From: Bacteroidales bacterium
GTDB taxonomy: Bacteria > Bacteroidota > Bacteroidia > Bacteroidales > TTA-H9
Assembly: GCA_028689615.1 (NCBI GenBank)
Contig: JAQVCV010000055.1
Span: 1-33,882, forward strand
Direction of reading: 5' to 3'
Length of the DNA: 33,882 bases
Position numbers and translations under genes: made by a program. Shown piece by piece: positions 6,108 to 13,594 of this stretch. Position 1 is the first letter of the stretch. Each line of letters starts with the position of its first letter. The notes below the pieces were generated by a model. It ran no database searches, was not told where the DNA came from, and saw only the letters and a list, made by a program, of their open reading frames with translations.

Positions 6108-7424
6108 ATGATATACACCGAATATTTTAAAGGAACAGAGCCGATTCAATTTGAAGGTCCACAGTCAACAAACCCGTTGGCATTCAGATTCTACAACCCC
6201 AACCAGAAGATTGCCGGAAAAACCATGAAAGAGCACCTCCGTTTTGCCATGGCCTGGTGGCATACCCTCTGTGCCCAGGGGGGCGATCCCTTTGGCCAGG
6301 GAACCCTGGAAAGGCCCTGGAATCAGATCTCCGATCCCATCAGCAGGGCAAAAGCACGAATGGATGCCGGTTTCGAATTCATGCAAAAATGTGGAATCGA
6401 TTTCTATTGTTTTCACGATTTCGACCTGGTTGAAGAAGGGGCCTCCATTGCAGAATCAGAAAAACGGATTCAAACCCTTGTTGATTACGCCAAAATCAAA
6501 CAACAAGAGACCCAAAAACAATTGCTTTGGGGAACCGCCAACCTCTTTTCCCACCCCAGATACATGAACGGGGCAGCCACCAATCCCGATTTCCAGGTGT
6601 TGACCTGGGCAGCAACTCAGGTAAAAAATGCCCTGGACGCGACCATCGCGTTGGGCGGCCAAAACTATGTGTTCTGGGGAGGACGCGAAGGATACCTGTC
6701 GCTGCTGAACACCAACACCCAACGTGAGCTCGACCATCTGGCGCGTTTCCTCGAAATGGCCCGCGACTACGGCAGACGAAACGGGTTTGGTGGAACCTTC
6801 CTTATTGAACCCAAACCCATGGAACCCACCAAACACCAATACGATTTTGATGCTTCCACCGTGATTGGCTTCCTAAGACATTATGGGCTCGACAAAGACT
6901 TCAAACTCAATATTGAAGTCAACCACGCCACACTGGCGGGCCATACCTTCCAGCACGATTTGCAAATGGCAGCCAATGCCAACATGCTGGGCTCCATTGA
7001 TGCCAACCGGGGAGATTATCAGAACGGGTGGGACACCGACCAGTTCCCGGTGAATGTGTATGAACTGACCGAAGCCATGCTGGTGATTCTGGAAGCCGGC
7101 GGGTTCGCAACCGGTGGAATAAATTTCGACGCCAAAGTGCGACGAAACTCCACCGACCTGAGCGACCTGTTTGTTGCGCACATTGCCGGAATGGATGCTT
7201 TTGCCAGAGCCCTCATCGCTGCCGACAACATACGCTCCAAATCAGATTACCTGAAATTGCGGGCCGAACGCTACAACTCGTTCGATTCAGGCAAAGGAGC
7301 TGAATTTGAAGCAGGGAAACTCACGCTCGAAGACCTGCGAACCCTGGCCATCAAGTTTGGAGAACCCCGGCAAATAAGTGGTCGCCAGGAGTATTTTGAA
7401 CTCATTGTAAACATGTTTGCATAA
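6108..7424 (+). CDS. xylA: Xylose isomerase
   Basis: 438 aa, the long (class II) form common in Bacteroidota. It interconverts D-xylose and D-xylulose in the cytosol, supplying the substrate of XylB. Catalytic and metal residues are all visible: H103 and D106 in FCFHDFD, E234 and K236 in [11 protein letters not shown]270 and H273 in [13 protein letters not shown]298 in SIDANRGD, D309 and D311 in GWDTDQFP. It lies 18 bp after xylB and ends directly against the transporter gene with no spacer, so the three genes form one operon. Enzymes of this class need divalent metal (Mg, Mn or Co). Confidence 0.97.
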   Translation: MIYTEYFKGTEPIQFEGPQSTNPLAFRFYNPNQKIAGKTMKEHLRFAMAWWHTLCAQGGDPFGQGTLERPWNQISDPISRAKARMDAGFEFMQKCGIDFYCFHDFDLVEEGASIAESEKRIQTLVDYAKIKQQETQKQLLWGTANLFSHPRYMNGAATNPDFQVLTWAATQVKNALDATIALGGQNYVFWGGREGYLSLLNTNTQRELDHLARFLEMARDYGRRNGFGGTFLIEPKPMEPTKHQYDFDASTVIGFLRHYGLDKDFKLNIEVNHATLAGHTFQHDLQMAANANMLGSIDANRGDYQNGWDTDQFPVNVYELTEAMLVILEAGGFATGGINFDAKVRRNSTDLSDLFVAHIAGMDAFARALIAADNIRSKSDYLKLRAERYNSFDSGKGAEFEAGKLTLEDLRTLAIKFGEPRQISGRQEYFELIVNMFA

Positions 7425-8867
7425 ATGAATACAGAAATGCCATACAGAGCTTCTGATCAAAAAACCGGATTCAACCCGTATCTAATCGTCATCACCCTCA
7501 CGGCCACACTCGGAGGACTGCTGTTTGGCTACGACACGGCCGTGATCTCCGGTGCTGAAAAAGCAGTACAGGCTTACCTTGTCAACAGCCTGGGACTAAG
7601 CACGTTTATTCACGGCCTCACCATCTCCAGTGCCTTGATTGGTTGCGTGATAGGAGGAGCAGTGAGTGGCTTTTTTGCCTCGCGACTGGGCCGTAAAAAA
7701 TCGCTCATTGCCACTGCCTTCCTCTTCTTCGTATCGGCTCTCGGCTCAGGCTTTCCGGAGTTTCTTTTCTTTCGGTCAGGCGAGCCCACAATTGGGTTAT
7801 TGGCTATGTTCAATTTCTATCGCATCATAGGGGGCATAGGGGTTGGAATGGCATCGGCCATCGTGCCCATGTATATCGGAGAGGTAAGCCCGGCCGGTCT
7901 GCGCGGCCGCCTGGTATCACTCAACCAGTTTGCCATCATTTTTGGCATGTTGGTGGTTTATTTTGTCAACTGGGGCATTGCCCGGGGTGAAAGCCCGGAG
8001 TGGATCAACCACACAGGGTGGCGCATCATGTTTTTATCAGAAACCATTCCCGCCGCTGTTTATGGCCTCTTGCTCTTCTTCGTCCCCGAATCACCGCGCT
8101 TCCTCGCCCTAAAAGGCTACAACACACGAGCGCTGGAAGTGCTCACCCGCGTCAACGGTGTGATCAGGGCACAGGAGATTTTGCAGGAGGTACAGGCCAC
8201 CCTTAGCCACACCACCGGCAAACTCTTCTCTTTCGGCACAAAAGTGATCGTGATAGGCATCCTGCTGTCGGTGTTTCAGCAGTTTGTGGGCATCAACGTG
8301 GCTCTATACTACGCCCCCCGAATTTTTGAAAGCATGGGAGCAGCCAAAGACGCCTCGATGTTACAGACCGTGGTGATGGGACTGGTAAACGTGCTTTTCA
8401 CCGTGGTGGCCATAGCATCAGTGGACAGATATGGACGCAAAATACTGCTGCTGGTTGGATCGGTGGGGATGGCCGTCGGGATGTTTGCCATAGCCGGACT
8501 GGCCTGGTTTGAGATCATCGGGGTGGGAACGCTGGTGTTCATCATCCTTTATACCGCCTCGTTTATGATGTCGTGGGGGCCTATAACCTGGGTTCTCATT
8601 TCTGAGATTTTCCCCAATAAAATCCGCGGACAGGCTGTTGCTGTAGCTGTCATGGCGCAATGGGCTGCCAATTACCTCATCTCCTCCACCTATCCGGTGA
8701 TGATGGAGTTGAGCGGCGCCCTTACGTATGGATTCTATGGTGCCATGAGCCTTTTGTCGTTCATCTTCGTGTGGAGGATGGTTCCCGAAACAAAAGGGAA
8801 AACCCTTGAAGAGATTGAATCGGGATGGAAACACCAACCCGTTCGGCGTGATGATGCACAACGCTGA
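7425..8867 (+). CDS. xylE: Sugar:proton symporter of the major facilitator superfamily, probably for D-xylose
   Basis: 480 aa with about 12 hydrophobic segments; inner membrane. Sugar-porter signatures are clear: GYDTAVISGA in the first helix, RLGRKKS in loop 2-3, PMYIGEVSPAGLRGRLVSLNQ, PESPRFL after helix 6, QQFVGINVALYYAP in helix 7, DRYGRKILL in loop 8-9, and PETKGKTLEEIE at the C-terminus. The ATG begins at the base after the xylA stop, so translation is coupled. Sugar specificity is inferred from the operon; the family also includes glucose, galactose and arabinose carriers. Confidence 0.92.
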   Translation: MNTEMPYRASDQKTGFNPYLIVITLTATLGGLLFGYDTAVISGAEKAVQAYLVNSLGLSTFIHGLTISSALIGCVIGGAVSGFFASRLGRKKSLIATAFLFFVSALGSGFPEFLFFRSGEPTIGLLAMFNFYRIIGGIGVGMASAIVPMYIGEVSPAGLRGRLVSLNQFAIIFGMLVVYFVNWGIARGESPEWINHTGWRIMFLSETIPAAVYGLLLFFVPESPRFLALKGYNTRALEVLTRVNGVIRAQEILQEVQATLSHTTGKLFSFGTKVIVIGILLSVFQQFVGINVALYYAPRIFESMGAAKDASMLQTVVMGLVNVLFTVVAIASVDRYGRKILLLVGSVGMAVGMFAIAGLAWFEIIGVGTLVFIILYTASFMMSWGPITWVLISEIFPNKIRGQAVAVAVMAQWAANYLISSTYPVMMELSGALTYGFYGAMSLLSFIFVWRMVPETKGKTLEEIESGWKHQPVRRDDAQR

Positions 8868-9081
8868 ACGCCAATGCAGAAATCATCACAGTAGTTGCAA
8901 AAGTGCTATGCCGACTGATGAGCATCGCTTCGTTATACCTGTTGAATTGTACCGTTAGGCTTTTCATAGGGGAATTTTTACTGGCGCACCAATCGCAACC
9001 ACACCGCCTGCGAAACGCGTGGGTGCCTGTCTGGTCGATCGGAGACCCGGTAAGCAGTACTTGGTTTTAGATTGTCTTTAC

Positions 9082-9115
9082 GAGAGAAAGCCGTCCGGGA
9101 GGATAGCTTTCTCTC
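9082..9115 (+). terminator. Hairpin downstream of the xyl operon
   Basis: Perfect 10-bp stem gagagaaagc (9082-9091) with its complement (9106-9115), followed by a pyrimidine run. It lies 215 bp after the transporter stop. A probable end of the xyl transcript, though the T-run is weak. The rest of 8868-9280 shows no gene. Confidence 0.5.
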
Positions 9116-9280
9116 TCTCTTTGGCTAAAAAATAACATGGCGGCCACACCCGGTGAATGCCTCACAATCCATGGACGAACAGCTCATTTGAAATACCTCC
9201 CAACAGTTTTACACCACACTTGCCCCTTGCCGGTATGGTTAGAAAATGGTAGTATTGTACCCTGATTAATCGATGGCAAC

Positions 9281-10195
9281 ATGGTTGAAAAAGCGCTAAA
9301 AGAAAATTACTTTACCGATGCAAACTGCCCCATTAATTTAAAGAGGGTGGCTCGTCGCCACGAGATCACCCATGCCCATGATCTAACAGAAATTGAACAT
9401 TACCACGATTTCATTGAGTTGGTATTCATCACAAACGGACAAGGTGTTCAGGTGTTGGAAGGGAACGAGTACAGGGTATCGGCAGGCGATGTTTTCGTAT
9501 TACAAGGTTTTCAGCGCCACTTCTTCAAAGATGCACGCACAGTAGAGATCGTGAACATCATGTTCGACGGAGAGGGTCATGGCAGCGTTATTCCACCATC
9601 GGTGATGCAAATGGAAGGCTACAAGGCGCTGTTTATACTCGAACCCCAACTGCGGTCGAACTCTAAATACCACAACATGCTGAAGCTTACACGCGAAGAA
9701 ATGTCGCCTCTGGAAGTTGTTATCAATACCATGTTTGCCGAACAGCAACAAAAAAACGACGGGTATGAGGTGATACTGGCAAACCGCTTCGTGGAGTTGG
9801 TGGTATTGCTGTCGAGGCATGTAGCGGGCAAAAGCGACACCAAAACCAGCGCCCTCATTCGCATAGGGAAAGCCATCGAATACCTTGAAAACAATTTTTG
9901 GGACGACATTTATACCGAATCCCTTTCGGAGAAAGCTTGCATGTCGAAACGCAATTTCATGAGAATTTTTCAGGATGCCGTGGGGATGTCGCCAAACGCT
10001 TACCTTCGTCAGATCCGCCTTCAGAAAGCCCGGACCATGCTTCGTGACACCGATCAGCAGGTCTCAGAAATTTCGCAGGCGTGCGGGTTCAACGACAGCA
10101 GTTTTTTTATCCGATGCTTCAAAGGTGCCTATGGAGTAACCCCAAACCTCTTCAGAGTAAGATTCAAAAAACAGGTTTTCGCGAGCCGGGAATAA
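9281..10195 (+). CDS. AraC-family transcriptional regulator, probable xylose-responsive activator
   Basis: 304 aa. The N-terminal ~110 residues form a cupin-type sensor domain (HYHDFIELVFITNGQGVQVLEG, then AGDVFVLQGFQRHFF). The C-terminal ~100 residues are a double helix-turn-helix: LSEKACMSKRNFMRIFQDAVGMSPNAYL followed by VSEISQACGFNDSSFFIRCFKGAYGVTPNLFR. The form resembles RhaS/RhaR-type sugar regulators. It is downstream of the xylose genes in the same direction but separated by 413 bp and a terminator, so probably transcribed alone. The 21-bp-spaced direct repeat before xylB is a plausible target. Role inferred from context. Confidence 0.85.
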   Translation: MVEKALKENYFTDANCPINLKRVARRHEITHAHDLTEIEHYHDFIELVFITNGQGVQVLEGNEYRVSAGDVFVLQGFQRHFFKDARTVEIVNIMFDGEGHGSVIPPSVMQMEGYKALFILEPQLRSNSKYHNMLKLTREEMSPLEVVINTMFAEQQQKNDGYEVILANRFVELVVLLSRHVAGKSDTKTSALIRIGKAIEYLENNFWDDIYTESLSEKACMSKRNFMRIFQDAVGMSPNAYLRQIRLQKARTMLRDTDQQVSEISQACGFNDSSFFIRCFKGAYGVTPNLFRVRFKKQVFASRE

Positions 10196-10302
10196 ACAAT
10201 TCACTGAAAAAAATCAGAGGCGCAAATCCCTTCGCCGGCTTTCACCTCTTTCAAGACTTACTCCCGACTTCGACGCTCGTTTCATATGTTCCTATCAACC
10301 AA

Positions 10303-10407
10303 CCCGGTCGCGGCCTAAACTACCCAAATCGGCAGGACACACGACCGCCGAAATAGCAAAAACCCCATCCGGAAGGACAGGGTAAGCCGGCAAGTGCCGA
10401 AGGTTCT
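10303..10407. repeat. 105-bp dispersed repeat, copy 2
   Basis: About 90% identical and gap-free to 4115-4219. Here it lies between the convergent AraC and SRPBCC genes. As in copy 1, an inverted repeat follows it (10411-10442). Confidence 0.85.
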
Positions 10408-10410
10408 GAA

Positions 10411-10442
10411 GGTTTAAACGTTGTTGAAACAACCTTTAAACC
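10411..10442. terminator. Hairpin between convergent genes
   Basis: Inverted arms ggtttaaacgttgtt and aacaacctttaaacc pair at 14 of 15 positions. It lies just past the stop of the SRPBCC gene (minus) and downstream of the AraC gene (plus). It may end one or both transcripts; no strong T-run. Confidence 0.4.
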
Positions 10443-10455
10443 CTCTTGAAAGCCA

Positions 10456-10998
10456 TTAATTGCTTTCCATCAGTTTTTTCAGGTTTTCGAGTCCTACACC
10501 AAGGTCGCTGCCAACGGCCTCGTCCATGTCCATCATCAGTTGCATGAGGTTCATCGGGTAAGGGAATTTGCCGCTGAAGCCCCAGGTAACGCGGGTGGTG
10601 GCTGAATCAACAGCGGTGGTGGTCATGTAGGCATGGTCTTCCGACTCGAAAGGCTCCATAAACCGAAGGGTGGTTTCAATCCGCTGGTTTTCGGTTATTG
10701 CCACAATTTCCTGTTCACCCTTGCCCACGTTGTCGTTGGCACTTTCCCAGGCAGCAACAAAACCCACCTGACCATCAACACCCCTGAAACTCTTCTTCAT
10801 GTCGGGGTCCATGGTGTTCCATTTGCTGTAGTTGTCCTGGTTCTTCAGGTATTTGATGTAGCCGAAAACCTCCTGAACAGGTTTGTTGATCACAATTTCG
10901 CGCTCAACGGCGTAGTCTTTCTTCACAAACAGTGCAACCACCAAAGGGATGGCAATCAGAATGGCGATGACAATTAAAACAGTACGTAGAATTTTCAT
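10456..10998 (-). CDS. SRPBCC-fold (polyketide cyclase/START-like) protein with membrane anchor
   Basis: 180 aa. Residues 1-27 are one hydrophobic helix (ILRTVLIVIAILIAIPLVVALFV). The rest reads as an SRPBCC ligand-binding domain: YAVEREIVINKPVQEVFGYIKYLKN, the YSKWNTMDPDM segment, then a strand-rich middle and a long C-terminal helix ending GLENLKKLMESN. Such proteins bind hydrophobic ligands, but the ligand cannot be told from sequence. It is a single gene with no operon partner. Start ATG has a clear N-terminal helix directly after it. Confidence 0.8.
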   Translation of the reverse strand: MKILRTVLIVIAILIAIPLVVALFVKKDYAVEREIVINKPVQEVFGYIKYLKNQDNYSKWNTMDPDMKKSFRGVDGQVGFVAAWESANDNVGKGEQEIVAITENQRIETTLRFMEPFESEDHAYMTTTAVDSATTRVTWGFSGKFPYPMNLMQLMMDMDEAVGSDLGVGLENLKKLMESN

Positions 10999-11138
10999 GG
11001 TATAAAATGGTTAGATTTAATGATAATGACAGATACAACGAAGCAGCATCGTAAAAGGAACCACAGGCTCAGGTATTGCAAATGCCACTCAAAAATAACA
11101 CATTGAGCTGCCATTTGTTTAAACCCCGGCAACCGGTT

Positions 11139-11669
11139 TCATTCTACGTCGAGTTGATTACCCAGTGCAGCAGCTTTTTTATCCATATCGTCACCCACTG
11201 CCATCCCTATGGCCATACCGACAGGCAATCCCAAACCTATAAAGGCAAAACTACCGAGCGAAAGGGAAAAGGCGACGCCAAACGAGAGACCGAACACCAC
11301 CATGCCCAACATCATCCATTGTCGCGAGTGGTATTTACGGGGGGTAAGTCCTGCTCTTTGTCGCACAAGTGCTACAACCTGAAGCCAGGCTTTTTGCAAC
11401 TCCCGCACCCGGGTTATGTCCACAGACGATGAAGCATTCACCCGATCAACAATGGAATTCACATCCAGGGCAACATCGTCGGGGAGTGAATGGAGGTTGA
11501 GTGCATCAACCAACAACTGAAGCCTCGCAAAGGCCTGACTTTCCTTCGGGTGCGTGGGTTCTCTTTCGATAAAAGAATTGACCATTTCTGAAAAGTTTTG
11601 CTTACGACGAATTTCTTCATGAGTTATTACGGAGACGCCTCTTACAAAACAATTAAAATCTGAAATCAA
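11139..11669 (-). CDS. Hypothetical protein with C-terminal glycine-rich membrane hairpin
   Basis: 176 aa if started at TTG 11669, or 148 aa from ATG 11585, which I prefer (MVNSFIEREPTHPKES...). Residues 1-120 are helical and soluble. The C-terminal part has two adjacent membrane segments, WMMLGMVVFGLSFGVAFSLSL and FIGLGLPVGMAIGMAVG; the second has a GxxxG-type glycine zipper. It ends with a short charged tail. No function is recognised. Confidence 0.6.
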   Translation of the reverse strand: MISDFNCFVRGVSVITHEEIRRKQNFSEMVNSFIEREPTHPKESQAFARLQLLVDALNLHSLPDDVALDVNSIVDRVNASSSVDITRVRELQKAWLQVVALVRQRAGLTPRKYHSRQWMMLGMVVFGLSFGVAFSLSLGSFAFIGLGLPVGMAIGMAVGDDMDKKAAALGNQLDVE

Positions 11670-11840
11670 ATTTTCGGGTTACAACCAGCAGGATTAAGGC
11701 AAATGGAGCGACACGCAAAGGAAATACAAACCTGAAAAAACTATTATTAACTATTACTTAACGATGAATTTACATCGGGCGGAGTTCAAAACCAGACTTT
11801 TGTACCTGACAAGCCATCCTATTAACTAATTCTTTTTCAA

Positions 11841-13489
11841 ATGAAAAAATTCTTACTTTCTACTATTTTTATGTTGGCAACCTTTTTCATAGCCAATGCT
11901 CAATCAGCTCTTTTTGAGCGTTATATCATGCAAAACGGAGCCAACGACACCATCGAGCTCTCCACCGGACAGATGGTTATTATCGCCACCTCCTCCGACG
12001 ATGCCGAGCAGGAACAGGACGCCATGGACGCCCTCAACGACGACGACCTCGACATGGGTTGGGAAGGTGAACCTGAGAAGATGTTTATCGTAACCGCCGG
12101 TCTTCGTTTCCAAAACATTACCATCCCAAAAGGAGCCACCATTGACTCGCCTTCGTGCAGTTTTGCTCACACGAAGGGAAATCGGCCGAAGATGTGGCCA
12201 AAATCACCATCACGGCCGAGGCCTCCGACAACGCTGCTACTTATGACCTCAACAACCTGATCACCTCCCGCCCGCAAGGCACTGCCTCGTTGCCGTGGAC
12301 TGTGGCCGAAGAGTGGGGCTTGTGGGAATTCTACCGCACCCCCGATATCAAAACGTTGATTCAGGAAGTAGTAAACAGAGGTGGATGGGCTCAAGGTAAC
12401 GCCCTGGCATTGATGTTTAAAGGAGAAAACCAGGGACCAAGCGACCTCGAAAATGCCCGCGAAGTAGAAGCTTTTGAAAACATTGCCGACCCCGAAGACG
12501 GAGGCGATGGCCGCAACCATCCTGAGCGCGTTCCGAAACTGATGATTTACTACACTGCCCCAACTTTTGTACTGGAGCGTGCCATTGTACAGAATGGTGC
12601 CAACGACACCATCGAACTCTCCACCGGCGAACTGGTGGTAATTGCTACCTCATCCGACGACGCCGAACAGGAACAGGATGCTATGGATGCTCTCAACGAC
12701 GACGATCTCGACATTGGCTGGGAAGGCGAACCCGAGAAGATGTTTGTAGTAACCGCCGGTCTCCGGTTCCAGAACATGACTATCCCGCAGGGAGCCATCA
12801 TCGATTCGGCCTTCATCCGTTTCACCTCTCACGAAGGAAAATCGGCAGAAGATGTAGCTAAAATTACCATCAAGGGCGAAGCCTCCGACAATGCTGCCAC
12901 TTACGACCTCAACAACCTCATCACCAGCCGCCCCTACACCACAGCCTCGGTGCCGTGGACAGTAGATCAGGAGTGGGGACTGTGGGAAAACTACCACACT
13001 CCCAACATCGGAAGCATCGTGCAGGAGATTGTAAACCGAAGCGGTTGGAACTACGGCAACGCCATGGCTTTCATGCTGACAGGCGAAAACCAGGGCCCGA
13101 GCGATCTCGAAAACGCCCGCGAGGTGGAGTCGTTTGAAAACATTGCCGATCCAGAAGACGGTGGCGATGGTAAAAACCACCCCGAACGAGTTCCCCAAAT
13201 CGTTGTTTATTACCGCACAGCTACTGGTATTGCCGAAGCCACAACAGCCAGACCTTCGTTTGTGCTTAGCCCCAACCCCTCCACCAATCATCAGGTGAAA
13301 ATCGTTCTGGGCGATGCCTCTGCCAAAGCCACGGTAAAAGTATATACCCGTCAGGGACAGGAGGTTCTCACCACCAACGAAATCACCAGCGGTGAAACCA
13401 TCAGCCTTCACGGCCTTACCAAAGGTCTGTACCTAATAACCGTGATGCAAAACGGAACCGTTTCGACCCAAAAACTTATTGTTGAATAA
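11841..13489 (+). pseudogene. T9SS-secreted protein with two DNRLRE-like domains, frameshifted
   Basis: Two frames, 11841-12260 and 12155-13489, join into one protein of about 549 aa if a single G is restored near 12149: the second repeat reads DSAFIRFTSHEGKS where the first breaks. It starts with a signal peptide (MKKFLLSTIFMLATFFIANAQ). Two tandem repeats of 220 aa follow, with nearly the same sequence, each holding LRFQN(I/M)TIP, an acidic DDAEQEQDAMDALNDDDLD stretch and an (I/V)QE(V/I)VNR-GW segment. This resembles the DNRLRE/CBM96-like beta-sandwich family. The C-terminus (PNPSTNHQVKI... to KLIVE) is a type A T9SS sorting domain. Either a real frameshift or a sequencing/assembly error. 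The acidic stretches may bind Ca. The next gene is a TonB receptor. Confidence 0.8.
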
Positions 13490-13543
13490 AACTTTTTGGG
13501 GCCGGAAGGTCCCAACCGATTTGAAAGACGACAAACAGGGTAA

Positions 13544-13577
13544 AGGGGTGGCTGCAGGGCTGCCCCTCCCTTTTTTC
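13544..13577 (+). terminator. Hairpin with T-run between the T9SS protein and the TonB receptor
   Basis: aggggtggc (13544-13552) pairs with gctgcccct (13559-13567) through two wobble pairs, followed by cccttttttc. It stands only 18 bp before the receptor ATG, so it could both end the upstream transcript and attenuate the receptor. Confidence 0.55.
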
Positions 13578-13594
13578 AAACCTTACCGATAACC

